From: Larix sibirica
Lineage: Eukaryota; Streptophyta; Pinopsida; Pinales; Pinaceae
Length of the DNA: 11,178 nt
NCBI GenBank assembly: GCA_004151065.3
Contig: NWUY0300058198.1
Location: forward strand, 28,083 to 39,260
Direction: 5' to 3'
Below are positions 1 through 7,876 of the stretch, in pieces. The position numbers were made by a program, and so were the translations under genes. The notes under the pieces are model-generated. The model searched no databases. It saw nothing but the letters and a program-made list of their open reading frames with translations, and had not been told where the DNA came from. Every line of letters begins with the position of its first letter. The stretch's first letter is position 1.

Positions 1-129
1 GTCAAAAAACAGAGCATCTGGGGATCAAGATCCAACAATACAAATAAGATAAAAATAATAGACAAGCTCAGTAGGATCCAAAATAGAGCATATATGCTAG
101 AAGTCCAGAGATATGCATGATATAAATGC

Positions 130-1035
130 CTAGGTATCAAAGAAGTGAAATTGTCCTGTAGCTTCCAAATTTTCTTCAATATACTCTGCCCAGATTAAAA
201 CACCTTCTTCTTGTTGGAGGGCATCTTTAGAGAGTGAATTAGCTTCTTCCTTGAGTTCTCTAAAAATGTGTTGTATCGACAAGCTATGATGCATATTTAA
301 ATTTTCCTTAATTCTGCTACACCAATGTAGAAGAGATATAGATTGAAGATCTGCCATGTTGTTTTCCCAATTAACTACAATCAGAGAGTCACCAAAGATC
401 CCAAAGGTATCAATGCCCAAAAGCTCCACAAATCTGATCAGACACCATAAAGCAATGATTTCTTCCTTTTTGTTTGTTCCTTTACCAGCATTTAACATCA
501 GTTTGAAATTGTGATTTTGATTAATGACAATATAGACACCAGCTGCACACTCCCCATCCAATGCAACACCATCAAAGAAGTTGTGAGCTTCCATAATATG
601 TGGAAGTGCAACAATGTTCTTGTTCTTAATTTTCAAGTCATTTTTATGACAAAACTCCTTATAGAGTTTTATAGTTCTATCCAAACCCGTTGATAGAATA
701 GGGTGCTTGTCATTGAAGATCGCATCGTTCCTCATAGTCCATATGATCCAACAGATGATAATAGGGAGCATTATGTGTTGCTTGTTATTCCTGTACCAAA
801 TATATAAATTTTCATCCACAATTTCTTTATCCCATAACTTATGTAGATTCAGATTAGTACAAACAATATTCCATAAGTTTATAGAAAATGAGCAACGAAT
901 GAAGATATATTCAATAGACTCTGCAACACACAAACAAAGTGGGCATTTGTTTGGTCCTTGCCAGCCCCGCTTAATTAAGTTATCCCATGTAAGTACAACA
1001 TCTTCCATAATCAACCACAATAAACATTTTAAATT
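130..1035 (-). pseudogene. LINE ORF2 C-terminal fragment: zf-RVT zinc-binding domain plus RNase H
   Basis: About 300 codons are open, from the inversion junction to a TAG at 132-130. The first part matches the reverse-transcriptase zinc-binding domain of plant LINEs: LTWDNLIKRGWQGPNKC, then a Cys-x2-Cys pair and ESIEYIFIRC. The usual His of this zinc site is Tyr here. The second half is an RNase H fold of the RVT_3 kind. NFFDGVALDG carries the first catalytic Asp, GTNKKEE the Glu and FGDSLIVVNW the second Asp, but EANSLSKDAL has Asn where the last Asp is expected. In an intact element this domain would degrade RNA in the RNA-DNA hybrid. There is no initiator Met because this is the tail of a polyprotein of more than 1,000 residues. 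Reading frame well preserved; activity unlikely. Confidence 0.92.
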
Positions 1036-1046
1036 TTGTGGTTGAT
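1010..1046. repeat. 11-bp perfect inverted repeat at the LINE inversion junction
   Basis: Positions 1010-1020 (atcaaccacaa) are the exact reverse complement of 1036-1046 (ttgtggttgat), with a 15-bp spacer. The left arm and spacer still fit the minus-strand LINE protein (LKCLLWLI); the right arm marks the start of the plus-strand LINE segment. The hairpin therefore sits exactly on the orientation switch, as expected if the nascent cDNA end folded back and was copied briefly before joining. Confidence 0.8.
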
Positions 1047-1978
1047 ATCAAGGATATTCTACCTTTCCGGGATTCTAATTTGGAAAATGGATTCAGATAT
1101 TTGGGCTACTTCCTAAAGCCCAATTGCTATAGGCCAAATGACTGGCATTGGTTAATTCAAAAATTTGAGAAAAGAATTACAAATTGGACTTATAGATTGC
1201 TCTCTTTGGGTGGTAGATTGACTTTCTTGAAATCAGTCTTGATAGGCATTCATGTTTATTGGTTCTCGATGGCCTATATTCCAAAATCCATTATTAAGTC
1301 CCTTCGCAAAGTGATGTTTAATTTTTTGTGGGGTGAATCCTTGGAGAAGAAAAAAATACATTTGGTGGACTAGAGAAGACTATCTCTCCCAAAACAGAAA
1401 GGTGGATGGGATATCAAAAATATTGAATGGTTCAGTATTGCTTTAAGTATGAAGTGTATGTGGAAGGGTATATGGGGAAAAGGACTATGGAATAGGGTCA
1501 TACATGAAAAATATATCAAAATGTATATTTATAATCAGATCAACACTGTTGAAAAAACAACAAAGAAGGCATCAAATTTTTGGATTGGTTTCATAAAATC
1601 ATTCCATTGGATAAGTGACAACCTCACATGGGCGGTTGGTACAGGTGATAGAATTAAGGTTGGCATTGATCGGATTGCTAGATGTGAGTAAAGATATCAG
1701 ATTTCAAATGATATCTTGAACTATTTACAGGAGATCAGATACACTAGTCTTTCTCAGATAAAAAAATCCAGAAGTTTAATTACTAGAGGATCGTATTGAT
1801 TTTCTGCATATGATTTGGGCATTGTTGGTGATTTACAATTGGAATGGATCAATACATTGCTAGACTACAAGTTGTGGGCATCAAAATTTCCAACAAGGAG
1901 GATAAATTACTATGAACTGGGAATCAAAAGAATGGACAAGTGACTGCTAAGGATGCTTATCTCCACATTGCAAATTGG
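1036..1978 (+). pseudogene. LINE ORF2 middle fragment: RT thumb and connection region
   Basis: The plus-strand frame starts near VVDIKDILPF and reads into GFRYLGYFLKP, then SLGGRLTFLKSVL and YIPKSIIKSLRKVMFNFLWG. This is the typical region following the YADD catalytic core of plant LINE reverse transcriptases; the core itself is absent. After an in-frame TAG at 1371-1373 (Trp expected by family), the same frame continues as LSLPKQKGGWDIKNIEWF and on to GTGDRIKVGIDRI. Further stops are TAA 1689-1691 and TGA 1797-1799. Around 1905-1925 the frame shifts, and NGQVTAKDAYLHIANW follows in another frame, which is the usual lead-in to the zinc-binding domain. Homology stops near 1978. A non-functional fragment, best explained as the inverted 5' portion of the neighbouring minus-strand LINE. 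Confidence 0.88.
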
Positions 1979-2210
1979 AATAAATTAACTGTCAATATGT
2001 TTAAATGTCATATTCATTATTGAAATTTATAATTATAAAACCTCTTTATTTATTGATACTTTATATAGTTGAGTCAAAATATATTTATATTAAATACAAA
2101 ATAACTCAAATAAAAACTAAGAAGTTTTCAAAATCATTCCTAAAACATTATAACTAAGAAATACTACATTGTAAATATGTTTAAATGCTCTTTTCACCAC
2201 ACATTCTTAT
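1979..2210 (+). repeat. AT-rich ~180-bp tandem repeat: unit 1 and first 34 bp of unit 2
   Basis: Unit 1 starts at the motif atgtttaaatg at 1997 and the same motif returns at 2177, a period of 180 bp. The units share atgtttaaatg, a variant of gttgagtcaaaat, a track resembling actctaaataaaaac, and aagtttt. Unit 2 is cut after 34 bp by the LINE at 2211 and resumes at 3980. The 14-bp string aatatgtttaaatg at 1994-2007 and 2174-2187 is the best conserved part. Positions 1979-1996 may be the end of an earlier unit. No coding potential. Confidence 0.75.
2198..2210 (+). repeat. Left target-site duplication of the 2211-3966 LINE
   Basis: cacacattcttat, identical to 3967-3979 directly after the A-run of the LINE. 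A 13-bp exact direct repeat is in the usual size range for L1-type target-primed insertion. Confidence 0.85.
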
Positions 2211-3511
2211 GGAAGGAATGGCAAATTGGTAATGGCAGGGAGGTTAGAATTGGTCAAGATCCTCGAATTGGATTTGCTGGGGCACATAGCCTTCCTTTGG
2301 CTTTGGTGGAGGGCTTGAGAGACCATGGATTTATCTTTGTGTCATAGATCAAAGATCTCGTTAACAATGATTTCTCTCAGAATTGGTTAAGTAAAGAAGT
2401 TGTGGGTATAGTGGCTGATGTGGATAAAATTGCATGGGAGAGATATACAAATGCCCTCAAAGCTAGTCCTATTAGACTTTGGGATTGTGAGGATGTGCTT
2501 CTTTGGTCTAGGAACCATTCTGGAGGTTCTTACCTTCCTATAATTGGTTATCTTGTTATCAGAGAAGAGGAGGAATTCCCTGATCTCTAGTGGTGGCATA
2601 AAACTATTTGGAAGTACAAATGCCCCCTCAAGTGCAAGATATTCCCGTGGCTTGATCTATCTAACAAAATACCAGTTTGGGATCTTCTGTTTTGGAAATT
2701 TTAGTATGGTCCTAGTAGATTCCCACTATGTAAAGCAAGTAACGAGAGTATTGAGTATTTATTCATTTCTTGTTCTTATATATCCATGATGTGGGATCAT
2801 GCCTCTAAGGTATGTGGTATTCCATTTATCTGGATAGGTAACTCATTAGAACATGCATTAACTTCATGATCCACCAATTTGGAAATCAAGGATTATTTGG
2901 CTCTACCTGTTATATTTCTTTGGGGAGATTGGCTTGCTAGGAACCTAGTCACTTTTGAGGATACATTTATTTCTCCATGTATTTATGCTTCTAAAGATCT
3001 AGCCATTCTCATACATTCCCCCCAAGTGGATAAAACTATCAGAGTTAGAAGAATTGAGATAGAATTCATCGATAGATCTTATCCTTGGCTTTTTTTTTAT
3101 GGTGCCTCACAGGGGGCTCCCCCTCTTGGGGGAGTAGGTGGTATACTTTTCATAAATGATCATCTATGGTATAAATTTGCTATGGGTATTGGACATGGTA
3201 CCAATAATAGAGCAGAATTAGTGGCTCTCAAGTTATCTCTATTTTTGGCTATCCGGATGGGTGTTCAAAATCTACAAGTTTCCAGGGTCTCCAAACTTGT
3301 AATTGATTGGCTCAAGGAGAGGAGACCTCCTAAAAACATCCATCTTCTTCCTATATGTGAAGAGATTCTTAGGTTGAGGAATTTACTACATAATGTTGTA
3401 TTTGCTCACATATATAGGGAAATCAATTCCCAAGCAGATTCTCTATCAAAGATAGGTTTACAACTAGACAAGGGTCATTGGCTTAGATGGGATAAGGATG
3501 ATGATACATAG
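2210..3511 (+). pseudogene. LINE ORF2 C-terminal half: connection, zf-RVT and RNase H, inactive
   Basis: A single frame runs through the whole fragment without a frameshift, broken by TAG 2345-2347, TAG 2588-2590, TAG 2702-2704 and TGA 2867-2869, and ends at TAG 3509-3511. In order it shows GNGREVRIGQDPRIGF (connection), WWHKTIWKYKCPLKCKIF and ESIEYLFISC (zinc-binding domain, with the first Cys replaced by Phe in SRFPLC), then LPVIFLWGDWLARN and an RNase H domain. RNase H has GHGTNNRAELVAL with the catalytic Glu, and AHIYREINSQADSLSK with the last Asp. The first Asp is Tyr (FFYGASQG) and the middle Asp is Val (SRVSKLVIDW), so catalysis is lost. The TGA at 2867 falls where family members usually have Trp. 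Confidence 0.93.
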
Positions 3512-3626
3512 GTTGCTCATGCTCCTGCTCTTTATCTGGGATAGAATTAACACTTTTTTATTGTACAATCCTATATGTATACTTACTCTATTTGTTGGTG
3601 TTGCTTATTTTTAATAGTTTGGTCAT

Positions 3627-3881
3627 AACTTTTATGGTTTTTGAGACTTATCTGAGGATGGATTTAACTTGATGGTTTTGGTATATGGACTTTATATGAA
3701 CAAACTTACTTTTTTGAGGAGGGAATTACATCCTAGTTGTCCCAGTACTTTCTTTTTGGAGGTACTATAGATGGATATACTTTTATGTTTATTGTATATG
3801 GGCTACTAGAGACCTTAGTACTTTCTTTATGGAGGTATATGAGGATGGATATACTTTATGTGTTTCTTGTAGATGGACTAC
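3627..3881 (+). repeat. Imperfect tandem repeat (~73 bp, 2-3 copies) in the LINE 3' UTR
   Basis: Positions 3744-3806 and 3817-3881 are two clear copies with a 73-bp offset, each running from agtactttct through ggaggta and gatggatatac to a gg(g/a)ctac end. A weaker third copy at about 3627-3692 shares tttatggttttt and gaggatgga. The repeat lies after the ORF2 stop and before the AATAAA, so it belongs to the LINE rather than to the target site. Confidence 0.7.
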
Positions 3882-3926
3882 GTTACTATAAGATCTTAGG
3901 ATCTATACAAAAATCGATTTATTTTT

Positions 3927-3964
3927 AATAAAATATTCTGCAGTTTTTTTTCCAAGGAAAAAAA
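3927..3964 (+). other. LINE polyadenylation signal and A-tail
   Basis: AATAAA at 3927-3932 is followed 25 bp later by seven A residues (3958-3964) that abut the right target-site duplication. This is the expected 3' end of a reverse-transcribed polyadenylated RNA, here with a short tail. Confidence 0.7.
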
Positions 3965-3966
3965 TT

Positions 3967-3979
3967 CACACATTCTTAT
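3967..3979 (+). repeat. Right target-site duplication of the 2211-3966 LINE
   Basis: cacacattcttat, exact match to 2198-2210. Confidence 0.85.
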
Positions 3980-4300
3980 ATTTTTGAGCTTATACTTGTA
4001 ATCTTTTTAGCTATTCATATTTCGTATGAGTTACTCAAAATATTTCTATACCAAATATGAATTTACTCTAAATAGAAACTAAAAAGTTTTAAGAACCATC
4101 CTTAGAAAACTACAACTAAAACAACTATGTTTAAATGTCAGATTCATCATATACCTTTATATTGTGAAGTCTATGATTTTAAAACATCTTTAATTATTAG
4201 TATTTCATAGTTGAGATATATTTATAATTGAGTATACATTGACTCTAAATAAAAATGAAAATGCCAAAAATACAACCTTCTTTCTTTTTAATATTTATAT
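3980..4300 (+). repeat. AT-rich ~180-bp tandem repeat: rest of unit 2 and unit 3
   Basis: Unit 2 resumes at 3980 and ends at 4126 (147 bp). With the 34 bp at 2177-2210 this makes 181 bp, against 180 bp for unit 1. Unit 3 begins at 4127 with atgtttaaatgtca. It can be followed through catagttgag (4206-4215) and gactctaaataaaaatg (4241-4257), then fades near 4275-4300. Units are only moderately similar and differ by several indels, so the array is old. Confidence 0.75.
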
Positions 4301-5256
4301 TTTTAGATTTACAAATATTTGAAAGATTTCGTTTTTTACAAAAAAATGGCCATTACACAACATGTCCATGTCCATATGCTATACACTAGAAATAATAGGC
4401 ACTTGAACATAGGATCACTAGTAGTAGTGAGCACACTCTTGGCAATGCAATTTCTAACTCCTAGCACTCTGGAAAACTTAAATTCCCCAAACTTGCACAA
4501 ATGGACTCTACCAAGCATGGTGATTCACAATTGGAATGGTGATTCACCTTGCTACCAAGCATAAGAGCATGCATTAATGATTTAAAATTATTTGAGATTT
4601 GATCCAAGTAAAGTGTTCAAATGTGCAAGTAGACATCAATTTGCAACGTTCATAAATTTCTTTGAAATTAAAAAAAAAATTACATTCTCCCAATGATAAT
4701 TTAATAAAAAAAATTGTTTAAACAACTTTGCTAAACATAATCATGAATACTAAAAGATTACAAGCTAAATTAAAGTCTTACATTATCTTAAAGAAATATC
4801 ATAGACCATAACATCATTCAATGATTTTGCCAAACATACTTCAAGTTGCAACTAAATGGCATGAAGAACAATAAAGCAGATTCACTTCCTACCTAACAAC
4901 ACATTAAATGTAAAGTAAGTTTAGTGTAATATCTATAGATTTAAATTATATGCCATATCCATATCCACTCTTACTTGTAAAATCCTCTACTCCACTTGTA
5001 CATAACACATTAGCGATATGCATACATTCTTTAGGTTTTTTTCAATAGATTCACATGCAACATTACAAGTGCATCTTTTATCAACGTCAATTTACATACA
5101 TTGTATGTCTTTTCCAACTCAACCAATTATAGTCCTAAGCATTATCGATTATGCCCATTGCATGTTCACATCCTAATCATTGCATGTTCACATCCTAATA
5201 AAGGTAACAACATCTACAAATTAAGCAAATAACCAAATTAACAATAACATGAACAC
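4301..5256. other. AT-rich intergenic stretch without recognisable gene
   Basis: Both strands are dense in stops and the longest frames are short with no recognisable motif. Small direct repeats occur: ggtgattcac at 4519-4528 and 4538-4547, and ctaccaagcat at 4508-4518 and 4552-4562. A nine-A run lies near 4670. Nothing else supports a feature. Confidence 0.6.
5156..5199 (+). repeat. 22-bp exact tandem duplication
   Basis: Positions 5156-5177 and 5178-5199 are identical and directly adjacent; each copy starts cattgcatg and ends catcctaat. Perfect identity suggests a recent slippage or repair duplication. Confidence 0.95.
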
Positions 5257-5470
5257 ATCATAGATAATTATAGTCTTAACGGTTAGCTTAGTTGGTTGGG
5301 TTTCAGTTGACAAACCATTGCTAGGTCAAAAGTTAGGGGTTCAATTCTTGGATTTGTTGGGGTTAGGTTCCTCTGTCGGGGAATTGATTCCTCGAGGTTT
5401 AGATGCTGACAGGGTGAGGCCCCTTCGGATAGGACCCTAACTTTCTTCCGGTGAAAAAATCATAGACAAT
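5257..5470 (+). mobile_element. tRNA-derived SINE with target-site duplications
   Basis: The body is about 190 bp (5269-5458). It carries an RNA polymerase III A box (tagcttagttgg, 5284-5295) and a B box (gttcaattc, 5339-5347) in the order and orientation of a tRNA gene. A tRNA-unrelated GC-richer section follows, and the end is ggtgaaaaaa. The flanks atcatagataat (5257-5268) and atcatagacaat (5459-5470) match at 11 of 12 positions and are taken as target-site duplications. The region between the boxes does not fold as a sound tRNA and is longer than usual, and the tail continues past the tRNA part, so this is a retroposon rather than a tRNA gene. It would depend on a LINE for mobility. The family is not identified. 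Confidence 0.82.
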
Positions 5471-5790
5471 CATTAAACCATCGTCCAATTCTAAAGTCCA
5501 TTCGCATTATCAAAAGTTTTAATGCTAATTAATTTCCTCTCAACCATACCCCCAAAATTACTTTGAGTAAAACCCTAAACTATTCCTGCTTTAACCAGGT
5601 ATATGCCATTTAATAAAATTTCCTCACTAAACATATCAGGCCAAGCCCTCGCACCATTGACAAGGACCATATACCTTTCACCTAAACATAAATAACATAA
5701 TCATCAAAAGGTCATATAAATAGCATTATTTCATAAAAGGACAACTAAATATAAATTAAAATCAATTTGCTTGCTTCTATGCTTTTGTCA
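5471..5790. other. AT-rich stretch, nothing recognised
   Basis: No long frame and no repeat that I could pair within the window. The sequence is composed of short A- and T-rich runs. Confidence 0.5.
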
Positions 5791-5998
5791 AGTTTATAGA
5801 GAGAATAAAAGTTTCACTGCAAAGTTGTGAATGCAATTTTTTAAAGTAAGAAATCATTATATTATATAAAAAATAAAGAAAGTACATAGTTGAATCAGAG
5901 GCCAATGGCCACTTTCTGAGAAGGTTGATAGAAGATGCCACAATAACTTGACATACCTTCATTATCCCAGAGTTTATAGATTGCATAAAAGTTTACAA
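5791..5998 (+). repeat. AT-rich repeat copies on the left flank of the GC-richer block
   Basis: agtttataga followed by ataaaagttt appears at 5791-5813 and again at 5971-5993. The sequence aagttgtgaatgcaattt at 5822-5839 is identical to 7120-7137 on the other side of the block. Parts of the 124-bp unit at 7124-7367 (ataaaagttt, acaaagttt, gtgaatgcaattt, gtaag) recur here in the same order, so both flanks appear to be one repeat family. Borders are uncertain. Confidence 0.5.
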
Positions 5999-6170
5999 AA
6001 TTGGCCCTTATAGCTGGTTAAAAAAGATTAATGGCCCAATACATGACAAAACCATAGATGAGACATAACATAGACTCAAGAAAAACAGAGAAACAAAATT
6101 AACAAGTGAATTGATTATCTTCCATCTGGTCCTTGTCGCCATGGCAAGCGCTGAGAGGAGGAGCCACATT

Positions 6171-7094
6171 CTACATAATAATGGTACCATGGTTCACAAT
6201 TTCCATATGAGGAGAACTAGTGCCTTGGCCAGAGATAAGAGAGATGACAGTGGAGAGCTTGATATCCATGAAATCTAGTTTAAAGCGCAAGACCTCCATA
6301 TTTTGACAATTGTCAAAAACCATAACACAGAGAGTCTGAACCACCATTGAATTCGCCCCAAAATCCGTCGAGGGAGATTCACCAGTAGATGCAAAGTGAG
6401 GCAAGGGAGGTTCCTCCCCAGAATGGGGCATGCACTCCGAAGGCGAGAGGAGGGGCATGCTATCCCCGAATCCCAACAAGCGACCACAACCATTGGACCT
6501 TTCAACGAAACAACCCCAATTAGCAAACATCGCCTCCATATCAGGAGAGGCAGCAACATCTCTACCATCTTCCATGACTGCAGAAGAGTGCTAAACATGA
6601 GATACCTTTGAGACGATGCGAGAATCAAGTACACACAAAGCACAAGCATGTCCACCACAACCGCGACGAGATCTACCATGGATCCTAAGCGTAGGCATAC
6701 TACAAGACCAAACCAGACTTAATCCAACACCCTAAGTTTTCATCAACAATGAAAGCGCCCAGGGTGAATACATAATGAACTCGGGGGGTTGGCCAGAATG
6801 GTTAGAAATGATGAACTTCCCAAACCATAAGTGCACCATCACATCAAAAGTGAAAATGCTGACGATCGTCTGCTGTGAAATCCAATTTGTATTAAGGATA
6901 GTCATGTCTGCCAGGTAATTGCATCTGCCAGAGATTGGAACAGAGGACTGTGAGAAAGAGCTATGACATTATTTGAATGCAACTAGATCGCCAAAACTGT
7001 AGAATGGCATTAAACCTCGCATGAGGGAAATAATATGTGGGAGGATATGCCCCCACCTGTCCCTCCTCACCGCCCTCCACGTAGCCTGTTTCAT
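6171..7094 (-). pseudogene. Decayed 308-codon reading frame, unidentified
   Basis: Reading down from an ATG at 7094 (MKQATWRAVRRDRWGH), one minus-strand frame stays open to a TAG at 6173-6171 with only three internal stops: TAA at 6971-6969, TAG at 6734-6732 and TAG at 6593-6591. Random DNA of this composition would give a dozen or more, and no frameshift is needed. The product has a central Arg/Gly patch (RIHGRSRRGCGGHA), an acidic, Pro/Ser-rich part (PSECMPHSGEEPPLPHF) and a C-terminal stretch FDNCQNMEVLRFKLDFMD. I recognise no domain. The position just inside a GC-richer block between AT-rich repeats, and an AT-rich 3' flank ending in a short A-run on the coding strand (5842-5837), suggest a retroposed transcript, possibly the ORF1 part of a LINE or a gag-like gene. 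That is inference. Overlapping frames on both strands are shorter and taken as shadows. Confidence 0.45.
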
Positions 7095-7123
7095 GAGCCT
7101 TCTATCACCCCATCATGGGAAGT

Positions 7124-7367
7124 TGTGAATGCAATTTAATTGTATAGTTGTATGTAAGATAATTGTAGAGTTTTTGTTTTAAGTGTCCAGTATTCATAAA
7201 AGTTTGATTACAAAGTTTGATTTTTTTCCTATTTTGTGGGGATGGAGTGTGAATGCAATTTAATTAGATAGTATGTAAGATAATTGTAAAGTTTTTGTTT
7301 TAAGTGTATAGTATTCATAAAAGTTTGATTACAAAGTTTGATTTTTTCATATTTTGTTTGGATAGAG
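7124..7367 (+). repeat. 124-bp imperfect tandem duplication
   Basis: Copy 1 is 7124-7247 and copy 2 is 7248-7367. Both begin tgtgaatgcaatttaatt, contain tatgtaagataattgta, gtttttgttttaagtgt and attcataaaagtttgatta, and end with a ggat(g/a)gag motif. Differences are a few substitutions and small indels, so the duplication is fairly young. Confidence 0.95.
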
Positions 7368-7390
7368 TGTGTATTGACCTATAAAGACAA

Positions 7391-7650
7391 TAGAGTACAT
7401 AGAGCATAATCTAGGTATAGAATCCCACACAGGTATAGAATCCCACACAGAACAAAACCTATATCATAAAGCTAAAACCATGATTATCTTGATTATTAAC
7501 TATACAATAAGTCTATAGTGGTATAGTATCATAGAGTTGAAAGTTACCATGGTTATTTTGATATTGATTATGAATTATAGAGCAAGCCTAGGTTAGAATA
7601 CCATAGTGGTTAATGTTATAAGGTTGAAATTGTAGTTTGTTTTGAGTTGA
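7391..7650 (+). repeat. Degenerate tandem repeat (~75-84 bp) with an 18-bp exact duplication
   Basis: Three diverged units begin near 7400 (agcataatctagg), 7502 (caataagtctatag) and 7577 (agcaagcctagg). Each continues with a tatagaat/tagtatc/tagaatacc-type motif and a later gttgaa or gctaaa stretch. Within unit 1, aggtatagaatcccacac is exactly duplicated at 7413-7430 and 7431-7448. The short duplication is certain; the larger period is less so. Confidence 0.6.
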
Positions 7651-7876
7651 GAGTGATTAACCTTGACACATGTTTTTTATTTAAAAATTCTTTTGAAAGT
7701 TTTTATAAGTTACTTTCACAAGTTTGTATTATATTTTAATTATTCTAATTTAAATGTAATTTTATGTTTATTAAGAAAGTTTTGAAAGTTTTATAAATTG
7801 ATTTTAATTTTTTTTGTTAAATTTTTGTATGCAGGAAAAAAGGAGATATAAAAGATAAATAACAGAATGAAAGGTT
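7651..7876. other. AT-rich spacer, no gene seen
   Basis: Very AT-rich, with repeated aaagttt and tttaatt strings. It contains a splice-acceptor-like tract ending gtatgcag near 7835, but no exon evidence beside it. Confidence 0.5.

Larger units (their letters stand above)
1..1978 (-). mobile_element. LINE (L1-type) copy with 5' inversion, probably twin-primed
   Basis: The left part (to about 1035) encodes the C-terminal end of a plant LINE ORF2 on the minus strand. The right part (about 1036-1978) encodes the segment just upstream of it on the plus strand. The two are complementary: the plus segment runs from the RT thumb to the start of the zinc-binding region (ending near KDAYLHIANW), and the minus segment starts within that region (LKCLLWLIMEDV), so little is duplicated or lost. 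A LINE piece without a 3' end cannot be produced by ordinary target-primed reverse transcription, so one element with an internal inversion is the simplest reading. Positions 1-129 would be its 3' untranslated region; the A-tail and left target duplication lie outside the window. Two independent fragments remain possible. Confidence 0.68.
2211..3966 (+). mobile_element. 5'-truncated LINE (L1-type) inserted in the 180-bp array
   Basis: A 1.76-kb non-LTR element in plus orientation. It begins abruptly inside ORF2 (KEWQIGNGREVRIG), runs to the ORF2 stop at 3509-3511, has a 3' untranslated region of about 450 bp with AATAAA at 3927-3932, and ends in seven A residues at 3958-3964. Exact 13-bp duplications flank it (2198-2210, 3967-3979). 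The truncation removes ORF1, endonuclease and the RT catalytic core, so it could not move by itself. Removing it restores a 181-bp repeat unit, which confirms both borders. Its protein differs clearly from the LINE at 1-1978, so it is another subfamily. Confidence 0.92.

Noticed and set aside
511-1045. Plus-strand open frames opposite the minus-strand LINE
   Set aside because: They are antisense shadows of a clear LINE ORF2 frame and contain no motif.
2008-2187. A 166-bp insertion with a 14-bp target duplication (aatatgtttaaatg) inside one LINE
   Set aside because: The motif recurs at 4127 with the same flanking homology, and the LINE sequences on the two sides are different, overlapping parts of ORF2. 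Tandem repeat units explain it better.
2387-2789. Minus-strand and off-frame ORFs within the LINE at 2211
   Set aside because: The plus-strand frame holding the LINE connection and zinc-binding motifs accounts for this region.
4319-4564. Plus-strand 81-aa frame and its antisense partner
   Set aside because: AT-rich, no motif, overlapping frames on both strands of similar length; chance is the simplest explanation.
5277-5355. A tRNA gene with A and B boxes
   Set aside because: The boxes are good, but no sound acceptor or anticodon stem could be seen, the spacing is long, and the sequence continues into a non-tRNA body with an A-run and target duplications.
6275-6679. A second 134-codon minus-strand frame and a 71-codon plus-strand frame in the GC-richer block
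   Set aside because: The 308-codon frame extends far beyond both and has few stops; the others are shadows helped by higher GC.
7800-7840. Splice acceptor (T-rich tract ending gtatgcag)
   Set aside because: Such tracts are common in AT-rich plant DNA, and no coding exon follows.
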